64,000 bases of DNA, from positions 19,963 through 83,962 of the forward strand of contig JANQLQ010000067.1 of the NCBI GenBank assembly GCA_028280565.1. The letters run 5' to 3'. Shown piece after piece: positions 53,596 to 62,331 of the stretch. The translations under genes were made by a program, and so were the position numbers. Position 1 is the first letter of the stretch; each line of letters begins with the position of its first letter. Source of the stretch: Fulvivirga sp. (GTDB lineage Bacteria > Bacteroidota > Bacteroidia > Cytophagales > Cyclobacteriaceae). The notes below the pieces were generated by a model that worked only from the letters and a program-made list of their open reading frames with translations, ran no database searches and was not told the DNA's origin.

Positions 53596-54633
53596 ATGAG
53601 TGTCTCTTACACATCCATTCTTTGGAACCGGCAGAAAAAAGCCTACGACCTAGGGATCTTGGTCTTTGTACTGGTCTTTTCCGTGCTTTTTTTTGTTGGG
53701 CATGCGGTGTTGCACCCCAATGCCACTTTTGAGACCATTTTTATCCGTAATTTTGGCCTGTTAGCCTTCCTTTTGCTTCATGTTGTATTGATCATCGGGC
53801 CACTGGCCAGGCTGAATGCCCGTTTCCTGGTCATTCTTTATAATCGTCGTCATTTGGGCGTGACCATGTTTATGTTAGCGGCGGTCCATGGGGTTTTTAG
53901 TATCATGAATTTTCATACCTTGGGAGACATGAATCCCATTAAATCCGTCTTCCTGTCTAACCTTAGCTATGATTCTCTCATCCATTTCCCCTTCCAAGTC
54001 CTTGGGTTTTTGGCGTTGATCATCCTGGTATTGATGGCCACGACCAGCCACGATTTTTGGTTAAAGAATTTAGGCCCGAAGGTTTGGAAAGCACTACACA
54101 TGATGGTGTACGTAGCTTACGCTTTGATCATTTTACACGTAGTACTAGGAGCACTTCAAAATGAAAACTCTCCTATATTGTTTGGTATTGTACTGGCGGG
54201 ATTCCTGCTTATTTCCAGTTTACATTTGCTGGCTGCTTTCCGGGAACGATCCATAGATAAGCCTTTGGACCAGGCTACAGCCGAATGGGTAAAGGCTTGC
54301 CAAGTGAATGATATTAAAAATGATCGTGCTAAGATCGTTACCGTCAGTGGGGAGCGAGTCGCTATTTTTAAATACAATGGAAAACTTTCCGCTGTAAATA
54401 ACTTCTGCCGTCACCAAGGGGGGCCGCTCGGCGAGGGCAAGATAGTGGACGGATGCATCACCTGCCCCTGGCACGGCTACCAATATTTACCGGAAAATGG
54501 CCAGTCACCACCCCCGTTTACGGAAAAGGTGGAAACTTACCGGCTCAAACTAGAGGGTGAAGAGGTCTGGATACACCCCGAACCACTAGCAGAAGGCACC
54601 TATGTTAAACCTATACAACTGGCAGGGTCATGA
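53596..54633 (+). CDS. Ferric-reductase-type membrane domain fused to a Rieske domain
   Basis: A 345-residue protein. Residues about 18-215 form a six-helix ferric-reductase-like membrane domain with candidate heme histidines H62, H98, H168 and H181. The C-terminal cytoplasmic Rieske domain (about 228-335) has ligands C271, H273, C290 and H293 and closely resembles the Rieske domain of the ThDP fusion (CxHQGGPLGEG, CPWHG, then a GQSP motif). There is no FAD/NAD domain, so the Rieske centre replaces the usual flavin electron donor. It likely moves electrons between cytoplasm and the outer face. It overlaps the last gene by four bases. Confidence 0.87.
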   Translation: MSVSYTSILWNRQKKAYDLGILVFVLVFSVLFFVGHAVLHPNATFETIFIRNFGLLAFLLLHVVLIIGPLARLNARFLVILYNRRHLGVTMFMLAAVHGVFSIMNFHTLGDMNPIKSVFLSNLSYDSLIHFPFQVLGFLALIILVLMATTSHDFWLKNLGPKVWKALHMMVYVAYALIILHVVLGALQNENSPILFGIVLAGFLLISSLHLLAAFRERSIDKPLDQATAEWVKACQVNDIKNDRAKIVTVSGERVAIFKYNGKLSAVNNFCRHQGGPLGEGKIVDGCITCPWHGYQYLPENGQSPPPFTEKVETYRLKLEGEEVWIHPEPLAEGTYVKPIQLAGS

Positions 54634-55457
54634 ATGAGAAAGATGATTTCTACATCGGTTGGCAAGACAGCGCCTCTCCTACCTACTCAAAGGCAAGGAA
54701 AACTTTCTTTTTGCTTTCCCTTTTGGCTTTGATTCTCTTTGCGGTAATATACTTAGCCGTGGAAAAACCGTTCATCGACAGCTATTTTGATTACGGAAAC
54801 CTTACAGAACTGGAAGGAACCGTGGTGGAGTACCCCGTGTTTGGTCTGCAAACCACGGTAAACCACCAGCAGGTGACCGTACCTTTAGTGGGTTTTGGAA
54901 AATTTGATGCCCTACCCGTGCTTGAAAAGCTCAAAACCCAAGCCAATGCCCGCCCACTTTCAAAACTCCGGGTAACGCTGCGCGGCACCCTGATCCAATA
55001 CCAAGAAAAAACTTGGATGGAGTTAACAGAAGGAGACGAGAGCATCATAAATATAGAAACGACAGAAGTGGCTCAAGAAGCCATACGCAGGTCTATGGGA
55101 GAACAGCGCATAACTGGGGAAATAGTAGATCCTAAATGCTTTTTTGGAGTGATGAACCCCGCCTACAAAAAAATACACCGGGCCTGTGCAGTACGTTGTA
55201 TCTCGGGCGGCATACCCCCGATCCTCGCGATTCGGGAGGGAGGAGAGTTTAAAGACTACTATTTTATCCTGGACGAAAAAGGGCAGCCTATCCATCAGCA
55301 AGTTTTACCCTATGTGGGAGTACCCGTAAGTATGTCAGGCGAAGTGGAGGAAGTTGAGGATTGGAAGGTGCTGAAAGTAAATTGGAATGACAGGCAGGCG
55401 CTCAGTTTGGACTTTTCTGGCGAGGTTTCTTCTTGTGAACTGGCCTTAAACCCATGA
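54630..55457 (+). CDS. Membrane-anchored protein with a Cys/His motif, last gene of the Rieske operon
   Basis: A 275-residue protein with a cytoplasmic start, one membrane segment (about 25-46) and a large extracytoplasmic part. The second half has GEIVDPKCFFGVMNPAYKK followed by IHRACAVRCISGGIPP, giving a Cys, a His and two Cys in a pattern (C-x12-HxxCAxxC) that could bind a metal, heme or cluster. I recall similar motifs in uncharacterised secreted proteins but know no function. Its four-base overlap with the ferric-reductase-Rieske gene suggests it is that protein's outer partner or electron acceptor. Confidence 0.72.
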   Translation: MNEKDDFYIGWQDSASPTYSKARKTFFLLSLLALILFAVIYLAVEKPFIDSYFDYGNLTELEGTVVEYPVFGLQTTVNHQQVTVPLVGFGKFDALPVLEKLKTQANARPLSKLRVTLRGTLIQYQEKTWMELTEGDESIINIETTEVAQEAIRRSMGEQRITGEIVDPKCFFGVMNPAYKKIHRACAVRCISGGIPPILAIREGGEFKDYYFILDEKGQPIHQQVLPYVGVPVSMSGEVEEVEDWKVLKVNWNDRQALSLDFSGEVSSCELALNP

Positions 55458-55807
55458 GGAAATTGCTTACCTATATGGGCTTGAGAGCACTTTATGCTAG
55501 GATAGCAGGAACAAAAAACCATCATTTTTCGTCATCGCGAACCCAGCGGGATAGCCTCAGCGATGCGTGAAGCGATCCCCCACTCGTAAAATGACGTGCA
55601 AGCAGAATACTACAAGAGGAAGGCCGCTTCGTAATCCGCACACTGACCACGCCAACCTCGCGGTGCCGATTATTTTTCTCGTTTTGTCATTCTAACTCCA
55701 TGCATTTTCGCAAAAGTGGCACCACTCGCCATGACGATCTGTTTCTTATCTTGTCACTCCAGCTTCAAACGTAGTTCGATATAAAACAGGGCTAGAATAA
55801 ATCGTAA

Positions 55808-55932
55808 AGAGTATCCCTTTGTGATTCTTTGAGCTTTGGTGCCTTGGTGGCGAAACTTCCCCGGCCACTAAGACGCAAATGCACCAAGGGTCACCAAGCT
55901 TACGAGCCAAAACTGCCCTGGGTAACATCAAA
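55808..55932 (+). repeat. Dispersed repeat R2, copy 3
   Basis: It starts GAGTATCCCTTTGTGATTC and ends CCCTGGGTAACATC, with the internal inverted repeat GCCTTGGTGGCGAAACTTCC and GGCCACTAAGACGCAAATGC. Same orientation as 6084-6206. Confidence 0.65.
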
Positions 55933-56086
55933 CTGATAAACAATTATAGAGTACAGGTTTCAAGTATTTTTTAATGCTCCCACGCTCAATAACAGGTGAA
56001 ATTTGTTGTTTTGGATGGGTTCGAATATTCCAACCCCCATTCCAGGTCATTAATAAGGCAGGATCTTAGAACTTTGATAAGATAGG

Positions 56087-56118
56087 TTGTTAGCTTATTA
56101 AGTTACAGCCTACCTTTA
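56087..56118 (+). promoter_or_regulatory. Candidate Bacteroidota-type promoter for the aldo/keto reductase
   Basis: TTG at 56087-56089 and TACCTTTA at 56111-56118, separated by 21 bases. This is one base from the Bacteroidota -7 consensus TAnnTTTG. The start codon is 51 bases downstream. Found by eye only. Confidence 0.3.
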
Positions 56119-56168
56119 GTAACTTAGTTAACCAATAACAGGATTACTAACCACTAACAAACATAACC

Positions 56169-57281
56169 ATGGCATTAAATGAATATTACACATTGGGCAG
56201 ATCCGGCTTAAGGGTTAGCCGCTTGGCGCTGGGCGCTATGACTTTTGGCTCCGAATGGGGTTGGGGTGCAGAGAAAAAGGGAGCAAAAGAGCTCTTTGAT
56301 CACTACGTAGACGCCGGGGGAAATTTTATTGACACCGCCGATCTCTACACCAACGGTACCAGCGAGCAATGGCTGGGTGAATTTGTAAAAGACAGGGCAC
56401 TAAGGGATAAAGTAGTGATCGCCACAAAATTCACTTTCAATGCTGAACCGGGCAACCCCAACGCCGGCGGGAACGGTCGCAAAAATATCTTACGTGCCGT
56501 AGAAGGCTCGTTAAAAAGGCTCGGTACAGATTATATCGATCTCTATTTTCTACATGCTTGGGATAGCCTTACAAAGCCGGAAGAAGTAATGCGTACATTG
56601 GACGACTTAGTAAGCGCAGGAAAAATCCGGCATATCGGGCTTTCCGACGTACCTGCGTGGTATGCCTCCAGGGCCCAGGCACTGGCAGAATGGAGAAATT
56701 ACGAGCCTATCTCTACCCTGCAAATGGAATACTCGCTGGTAGAAAGAAATATTGAGAATGAATATATTGACCTGGGGCGAGAAACAGGAATGGGGCTTAT
56801 GGTATGGAGTCCGCTGGCAAGTGGATTGCTCTCAGGCAAGTACAAGCCTTCTGAAAATAAAGTAGAAGGTGAGGGTCGCTTGGCCTCACTGGCAGACTCG
56901 GGTAACCCTGCTTTCGCTAAATTCACCGATAGGAACTGGAAAATTGTAAGCGCTTTGGAAAAAGTCTCACAAGAGATCAGCCAACCTATGGCCTCCATAG
57001 CAATCAACTGGGTGGCAAATCGTCCCGGGGTTTCAAGCGTTATTTTAGGAGCCACCAAACTAGCGCAGCTACAGCAAACTACAAACGCACTAGATTTTGA
57101 GATCCCCGAGGCATTTGTTCGGGAGCTTGACGAGGCCAGTCAAAGGGAAATGCATTTCCCATATACCTTTTTCGTCCCCGGTATGCAAGCCATGATCACT
57201 GGAGGAGCCAAGGTAGGCACCAAACCTTCTTCATATGCCCAGCCCTTATTCATTGATGCAGCGCCGGCAGGAGTAGAATAA
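56169..57281 (+). CDS. Aldo/keto reductase
   Basis: A 370-residue cytoplasmic oxidoreductase of the AKR family. It has LGAMTFGSEWGWG at the N-terminus, the catalytic Asp and Tyr in FIDTADLYTNG, the Lys in VVIATKFTF, the His in YFLHAWD and an NADPH-binding segment near WVANRPGVSSVILGATK. It reduces aldehydes or ketones. It is followed 124 bases later by an enolase-superfamily enzyme, suggesting joint use in carbohydrate or sugar-acid metabolism. The exact substrate is unknown. Confidence 0.9.
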   Translation: MALNEYYTLGRSGLRVSRLALGAMTFGSEWGWGAEKKGAKELFDHYVDAGGNFIDTADLYTNGTSEQWLGEFVKDRALRDKVVIATKFTFNAEPGNPNAGGNGRKNILRAVEGSLKRLGTDYIDLYFLHAWDSLTKPEEVMRTLDDLVSAGKIRHIGLSDVPAWYASRAQALAEWRNYEPISTLQMEYSLVERNIENEYIDLGRETGMGLMVWSPLASGLLSGKYKPSENKVEGEGRLASLADSGNPAFAKFTDRNWKIVSALEKVSQEISQPMASIAINWVANRPGVSSVILGATKLAQLQQTTNALDFEIPEAFVRELDEASQREMHFPYTFFVPGMQAMITGGAKVGTKPSSYAQPLFIDAAPAGVE

Positions 57282-57405
57282 TAACATTTAGGCATTCGCA
57301 GTAGTGGTTTTGATAGGTAAGACCGTATTATAAGGGATAGGTACCCGGAAAGTGCTCGGGTCCATTTTGAATTTTTAGAGCGTCTAACTCAATAAGTATA
57401 GCCAC

Positions 57406-58629
57406 ATGAATGAAAGAAGGAGATTCCTTAAAAGAACAATGACAGGACTCACCGCAATGGCCGCTACCCCGGCCATTGCGAGTGATCATTTTATATCGCA
57501 GGTAGATCCCAAACAGAAAAGCAGGGCAAAGGATGCGTTAACCTACATCACGATAAAGGATGTAGAGCTTGTTAAACTGAAGTTTGACAAAAAGACACCA
57601 CTGACCTGGAATGCCATCAAAAAGTCAGGGGGAGGTTATCCGTCCACTACGTTCCTTAAGATCACCACGAACGAGGGGATCACCGGGTATTCCGTGATCA
57701 AAGGGGCGGATAAAGATGTGCTCGGTTTTGTAAAAAAGATCGAAGGACTGAACCTTATGAATACCGAGCAAATTTGGGATCATATGTTTTTTCACGACCG
57801 CAAACCGGTGGCTAAAGGAAAAGAGATCCATGCCATAGGAAGCGTGGACCTTTGTATTTGGGATATCGTAGGGAAAGCCTTGCAACTGCCCGTGCATAAA
57901 GTTTTAGGTACATACCGGGAGACCATTCCCGTCTACGGCGCTGGGGGGTATTACGAAGAAGGGAAGGGTATCCCGGAACTGGTGCAGGAGATGGAAAGCT
58001 ACGTAAAAGAAGGGTACAAGGTGGTAAAGATGAAGATCGGCTACTTAGATGCCAAGGCAGATGCAGAACGTACCCGTGCCGTGGTCAAAGCGCTGGGCAA
58101 CGACGCCCGGCTCATGGTGGATGCTAACAACGGGTATAAATCGGCTTATGAAGCCATCCGGTATGGCCGGATGGTAGAAGACCTTGATCTTTATTGGTTT
58201 GAAGAGCCGGTAGCTCCTGATGACTGGCGGGGAAATGCCGAAGTCCGTAAAGCATTAGATATCCCTATCGTGGCCGGTGAAAATGAATATACCCGCTGGG
58301 GAGCGCGTGACCTGGTCGAAAATCATTCTTGCGACATCGTAAACATAGATAGTATCAAAGGAGGCGGGCTCACAGAAATGCGAAAAATAGCCGCCCTATG
58401 CTCAGCCTTTCATGTACAAATAGCTCCCCATGGATACGCCCATATGAATATCCACGCGGTGGCTTCTATCCCCAATGCTTTGATCCTGGAGACCTATCCT
58501 GCCAAGGCCCGTGACTTTAACCCGGCACTGGCAGCCTTTCCTATTAAAGACGGTTATGTCAATAGTCCTACAGAGATAGGCCTTGGCATGGACCCTGACC
58601 CTAAACTGGTGCAAAAGTATAGGGTTTAA
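57406..58629 (+). CDS. Tat-exported enolase-superfamily enzyme (mandelate racemase/muconate lactonising type)
   Basis: A 407-residue protein with a twin-arginine signal (ERRRFLKRTMTGLTAMAA, then AIAS). The mature enzyme has the N-terminal capping domain and a barrel with the KMKIGY lysine motif, metal ligands D in MVDANNG, E in WFEEP and E in VAGENEY, and the His in IAPHGYAHM. These fit the mandelate-racemase subgroup, which often dehydrates sugar acids. Export through Tat implies a periplasmic substrate. It is probably transcribed with the aldo/keto reductase, though the 124-base gap allows a separate promoter. Confidence 0.88.
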   Translation: MNERRRFLKRTMTGLTAMAATPAIASDHFISQVDPKQKSRAKDALTYITIKDVELVKLKFDKKTPLTWNAIKKSGGGYPSTTFLKITTNEGITGYSVIKGADKDVLGFVKKIEGLNLMNTEQIWDHMFFHDRKPVAKGKEIHAIGSVDLCIWDIVGKALQLPVHKVLGTYRETIPVYGAGGYYEEGKGIPELVQEMESYVKEGYKVVKMKIGYLDAKADAERTRAVVKALGNDARLMVDANNGYKSAYEAIRYGRMVEDLDLYWFEEPVAPDDWRGNAEVRKALDIPIVAGENEYTRWGARDLVENHSCDIVNIDSIKGGGLTEMRKIAALCSAFHVQIAPHGYAHMNIHAVASIPNALILETYPAKARDFNPALAAFPIKDGYVNSPTEIGLGMDPDPKLVQKYRV

Positions 58630-58764
58630 ATGTTGGAGAAGAACAGGCATGGGTGACCGTACCTTGAAGTGATGACGATCCTTGCAAGGCCACATTAATT
58701 ATGTGCATGTCACGTTGATTAAAGTGTTTTGAATGGGCTGTTTCCCAAAACCATGCTTATGCAT

Positions 58765-58823
58765 TTTGCAGGTTCAGAGAACCTGTTGATAGTTTAGGCA
58801 CAGGTTCGGAGAACCTGCGCCAA
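58765..58823 (-). repeat. Dispersed repeat R3, copy 4 (inverted)
   Basis: TTTGCAGGTTCAGAGAACCTG, trimmed here to its core palindrome, then AGGCACAGGTTCGGAGAACC ending TGCGCCAA. The reverse complement matches the GGCGCAGGT...CAGGTTCTC order of copies 2 and 3. It abuts an R1 copy. Confidence 0.55.
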
Positions 58824-58849
58824 TTTTACCAATTTTATCAAGTAACATA

Positions 58850-59135
58850 AGGAGGGGAGACATCCAGGAACAGTGCGGCCCATTTGAGGCCTGTGCGTAA
58901 GCGGCCTGTAGGGGCTGGGCAGTGCGTTTAGCGGGGAAAATGGGCTTTGTTGCTGGCGCCCTTTTCTTTTGTTTCGTTTTCTTTTGGGCGTGCAAAAGAA
59001 AATGAAAACCGGGCTTAGAACCACAAAATTCCGCTCACACTGCTCATTTAGAGGATTATACTACCCGAAACACTTTGAAAATGTAGCCCAATTGCCAAAA
59101 TTAAACGCTTTCCTATCAAAGCTAATTTTCGAGGG
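58850..59135 (+). repeat. Dispersed repeat R1, full-length reference copy
   Basis: The most complete copy: GGGGAGACATCCAGGAACAG, AGCGGCCTGTAGGGGCTGGG, GGGAAAATGGGCTTTGTTGC, CTGGCGCCCTTTTCTTTTG, then an inverted repeat TTTTCTTTTG/CAAAAGAAAA around GGCGTG, AACCGGGCTTAGAACCACAA, TACCCGAAACACTTTG and AAAGCTAATTTTCGAGGGC. The group II intron at the right edge sits in the hairpin loop of another copy. Frames inside it encode only repeat-derived peptides. Confidence 0.72.
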
Positions 59136-59305
59136 CGCCCTAGTTCAAGTAACCTGCGCCAATTTTTTATGATAACTATAGGACTAAATTTAACATGATC
59201 ACTCAACACATCTAAAAAATCATTTTTCACCATCTAGAAATTACACTGTACCTGTAAAATGTCACTATAATTATTTATGTATTGATCGCTGTCGTTGAGT
59301 TTTCA

Positions 59306-59338
59306 AGACCTACCGGGTTTTTGAAACCCGGTAGGTCT
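59306..59338. terminator. Strong hairpin, terminator-like
   Basis: A perfect 15-bp stem (AGACCTACCGGGTTT and its complement) with a 3-base TTG loop. There is no T tract and no gene ending nearby: the closest upstream stop is at 58629. It may be part of another dispersed repeat rather than a functional terminator. Confidence 0.45.
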
Positions 59339-59677
59339 GTGAGGCTAGCGATTATAACATGTAACTAATCAACGATGGCAAATACCCATAAAATATCTCG
59401 CCGCACCTCTTGTGATCACCCCGGGCCAAGTAAAAGTGGTAAAACTGTGACTACAACTAAGGTGCGTATATTATGTAAATATTATGTTTGATGAAGCATA
59501 GATACATGTGCCTATTTTTATCCTTTCAATATAAGGATACCTCGTATTTTCTGCTGATTTTTAAATTTAGGTCCGGTTATTAACACGATAAACGGTCTCT
59601 TATGATCTTACCCGCCTAATTATTTGCTGCAACGGGCCAGGTAGAATTTTTAGAAGCATAACTTAAGTCCTAGCATT

Positions 59678-60400
59678 ATGAAGGGTTCTTTAAAAGGTCA
59701 AAAAGTAGTGATTGTAGGTGGTACTAGTGGCATGGGGTACGGTGCTGCGCAGGAGGTGATCAAGCATGGGGCCGAGGTGGTTGTAGTGGGAACCACCATT
59801 GAAAAAATAAACATAGCGGTCTCAGCCTTGGGTGAAAAGTCGCAGGGTCTGCTGGCCAATATATTGGAAGAGTCCTCGCTAAAGTCACTGGCAGACCAGT
59901 TAGATACGATCGACCATGTTTTCATCACAGCGTCCCCGGGGGGAACGAATCGCCTCACAGACCAGGAGTTTGACATTAAGAAATCTTACTTGTATGGTAA
60001 GGTATGGAGCTCTTTGATGACGGTAAAAATGCTTTTACCCAAGCTAAGCAAGTCGGGTTCCGTCATCTTTCTTACCGGGGGATTTGCCTTAAAGCCGGAT
60101 GGCAACGCCACCCTGGTCACGGGTGCCTATACAGCATTAGAGGGGCTTACGCGTGCTTTAGCATTAGAGCTGGCCCCCATCCGTGTAAATACGATAAGGC
60201 CCGGAATGATCGATAGCCCCTTGTGGAATTTTATGGATGAGGACCAACGGGAAGAGCTTTTTAAAACGGAAGCTAAAAAAAATCCATTGGGCAAAATAGG
60301 GACCATCACTGACATCGGGCATGCTGCCGTTTTTCTAATGACAAATCCTTATATTAACGGGGAGACGCTTGACATAAGCGGGGGGCGAAATCTTGCATGA
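59678..60400 (+). CDS. Short-chain dehydrogenase/reductase
   Basis: A 240-residue SDR with the cofactor motif VGGTSGMGYGAA near the N-terminus, an ITASPGG segment in place of the classical NNAG, a catalytic Ser region (VIFLTGG), the tyrosine/lysine region reading GAYTALEGLTRALALE, and the C-terminal INGETLDISGG. The usual YxxxK is altered: Tyr is followed by TALE with no Lys at the fourth position, so catalysis may be atypical. Export signals are absent. It is 66 bases upstream of the F420-reductase-like gene. Confidence 0.83.
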   Translation: MKGSLKGQKVVIVGGTSGMGYGAAQEVIKHGAEVVVVGTTIEKINIAVSALGEKSQGLLANILEESSLKSLADQLDTIDHVFITASPGGTNRLTDQEFDIKKSYLYGKVWSSLMTVKMLLPKLSKSGSVIFLTGGFALKPDGNATLVTGAYTALEGLTRALALELAPIRVNTIRPGMIDSPLWNFMDEDQREELFKTEAKKNPLGKIGTITDIGHAAVFLMTNPYINGETLDISGGRNLA

Positions 60401-60466
60401 GGGGGAGGAATATCAAAGTGAATACTCGCCTAGGAACCTAATTTCGAAGAATTAAATTATACTCTT

Positions 60467-61102
60467 ATGCAGGACCAAAAGTTTAATATCGGTGTCATAG
60501 GCTCTGGCAATATCGGCGGAACACTAGGTAAACATTTTGCTAAGGCAGGTTACCCTGTCATGTTCAGCTCACGCCACCCTGAACAACTCACAGCTTTGGC
60601 GGAAGAAGCTGGCCATGGAGCCCGAGTAGGTACAATAGAAGCAGCGGCCGGGTTTGGGGAGGTTATCCTTCTCTCTATCCCTTTTGGAAAAACTCCCGAT
60701 CTAAAACAACAGGTAGGGACGCTGGAAGGAAAGGTACTGATAGATACAAATAATTACTACCCACAACGAGACGGGGACCTGCCGGGTAATGAAATGGCCA
60801 AAAAAAACCTGTTAGAAAGCGAGTGGACCGCAAGCCATTTTCCAAGCGCTTCCGTAGCCAAAGCATTCAATACTATTTATTATGTTACCTTGGGCGGCAG
60901 GGCCTTTGACCATGAAAATCCTATGGCCATCCCCTTTGGAGCAAGTGATGAAAAAGCGAAAGAGATCACCAACACCTTGATCCATGACATTGGGTTTGCC
61001 CCGGTGCACGTAGGGGACCTGGGTGGGACGAGGAGCATGCAACCCGGCCAAAAATTATACACAAAAGAACTGGCACCTGGAGAAATGCAAAAGCTCCTAT
61101 AA
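60467..61102 (+). CDS. NADP oxidoreductase, coenzyme F420-dependent-like
   Basis: A 211-residue protein starting with the dinucleotide fold GVIGSGNIGGTLGKHFAKAG and an SSRHPEQL segment suited to NADP phosphate binding. ILLSIPFGKTPD, VLIDTNNYYPQRDG and AKAFNTIYYVTL follow. The family covers F420H2:NADP reductases and many relatives without F420; Bacteroidota do not generally make F420, so another hydride donor is likely. It precedes the antiporter gene by 38 bases. Confidence 0.85.
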   Translation: MQDQKFNIGVIGSGNIGGTLGKHFAKAGYPVMFSSRHPEQLTALAEEAGHGARVGTIEAAAGFGEVILLSIPFGKTPDLKQQVGTLEGKVLIDTNNYYPQRDGDLPGNEMAKKNLLESEWTASHFPSASVAKAFNTIYYVTLGGRAFDHENPMAIPFGASDEKAKEITNTLIHDIGFAPVHVGDLGGTRSMQPGQKLYTKELAPGEMQKLL

Positions 61103-61140
61103 TAAGGTCTACCCAGGCATTTCTCCAATAAATAATACCC

Positions 61141-62331
61141 ATGGATTTACATATTCTATTCAATATTTTTATTCTTTTCGGCGTCACTGTCTTTGTGATC
61201 ATTCTCTGCAATTTTTTTAAAATACCCCATTTGATAGGCTACCTGCTTACGGGCATTCTTCTTAGTCCCAATACAACTTCAGTACTCAGCAACGCCCATG
61301 AAGTAGAAATATATGCGGAGATCGGGGTCATCCTCCTGCTTTTTACCGTGGGGCTCGAGTTTTCCTTTACAAATCTCAAAAAAATACAGCGATATGTGCT
61401 CCTAGGGGGCGCTTTGCAAGTACTGCTGACAATATTTCTTACCGCGTTTTTAATGTTTTGCCTGGGCCGGAGCATCCCGGAAAGTGTATTCTGGGGGTTT
61501 GTAATTGCATTGAGCAGTACGGCCATCGTCATTAAAACCTTGCAAGATCGCGTAAAGCTCAACACCAATTATGGTAAGGTAGTTTTAGCCATCTTACTCT
61601 TCCAGGATATTGTGATCGTACCCTTGATGCTTTTTACCCCTATCCTGGCGGGAGAGGGAGAAAATCCTATGTTGGAAATTGGGCTTTTGATATTGAAGCT
61701 CGCGGGTATCGGTGTGATTGCATGGGTGCTGGCGCGCTGGATCATCCCAAGATTCCTCTACCAAGTGATGAAAATACAAAGCCAGGAAGTATTCCTGCTC
61801 ACTACCATCTTTATTGTGACCGGTATCGCGTTACTTACCTCCTGGATGGGGCTATCACTGGCACTGGGAGCTTTTATAGCCGGTATCATCATTGCTGAAA
61901 CCGACTATAACCGGCTGGCGATCTCATGCTTCCTTCCCTTCCGGTACGTTTTTATCAGTTTTTTCTTTATTTCCATGGGTATGCTGCTGGACTACCAGGT
62001 CTTCATTGACGAGTTTTTCCTAGTGATAGTATGGTTCCTGTTCATACTGTTAGTAAAAATAGCGGCAGGAACGCTGGCTACACTGGCGCTTAAATTACCG
62101 GCTAAGACCGCTCTTACCGTAGGGCTGGCCCTTGCCCAGATCGGGGAATTCTCCTTTTTACTGTCAAAATATGGAATGGACTATAAACTGATCTCGGAGC
62201 TTAACTATCAAATATTCCTTTCCGTATCTATTTTAACCATGGCGCTGACTCCATTCCTGCTCAACAACCTGGAACAAATAGCGCCGATAGCGAATAAACT
62301 AAAACGAAAATTATGGAAGGAAGCAATGTAA
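61141..62331 (+). CDS. Kef-type cation/proton antiporter (CPA2), membrane domain only
   Basis: A 396-residue protein with about twelve membrane segments and CPA2 features: PHLIGYLLTGILLSPN, FTVGLEFSFTNLKKI, ALSSTAIVIKTLQDR, LLFQDIVIVPLML and ALGAFIAGIIIAET. The C-terminal TrkA-N nucleotide-binding module found in KefB/KefC is missing. It would exchange K+ or Na+ for protons. It overlaps the glutaredoxin-like gene by 19 bases, suggesting redox control of the transporter in trans. Confidence 0.88.
   Translation: MDLHILFNIFILFGVTVFVIILCNFFKIPHLIGYLLTGILLSPNTTSVLSNAHEVEIYAEIGVILLLFTVGLEFSFTNLKKIQRYVLLGGALQVLLTIFLTAFLMFCLGRSIPESVFWGFVIALSSTAIVIKTLQDRVKLNTNYGKVVLAILLFQDIVIVPLMLFTPILAGEGENPMLEIGLLILKLAGIGVIAWVLARWIIPRFLYQVMKIQSQEVFLLTTIFIVTGIALLTSWMGLSLALGAFIAGIIIAETDYNRLAISCFLPFRYVFISFFFISMGMLLDYQVFIDEFFLVIVWFLFILLVKIAAGTLATLALKLPAKTALTVGLALAQIGEFSFLLSKYGMDYKLISELNYQIFLSVSILTMALTPFLLNNLEQIAPIANKLKRKLWKEAM

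Larger units (their letters stand above)
55458..56168. other. Repeat-rich spacer after the Rieske operon
   Basis: 711 bases with no gene. It holds a segment at about 55533-55585 (GTCATCGCGAACCCAGCGGG with GAAGCGATCC), which resembles dispersed repeats known in Bacteroidota, then R2 copy 3 at 55808-55932, then the region upstream of the aldo/keto reductase. Nothing else was recognised. Confidence 0.5.
58630..59677. other. Repeat-rich spacer of about 1 kb
   Basis: No gene was recognised. It contains an R3 copy (58765-58823), an R1 copy (58850-59135), a strong hairpin (59306-59338) and an unassigned 340-base stretch before the SDR gene, which should hold that gene's promoter. Confidence 0.5.

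Noticed and set aside
58774..59024. Minus-strand frames with a KKRAPATKPIF-type product (also at 29713, 36439 and 63761)
   Set aside because: They recur only where the R1 repeat recurs and their peptides follow the repeat, with no independent gene context. They are repeat-derived spurious frames.
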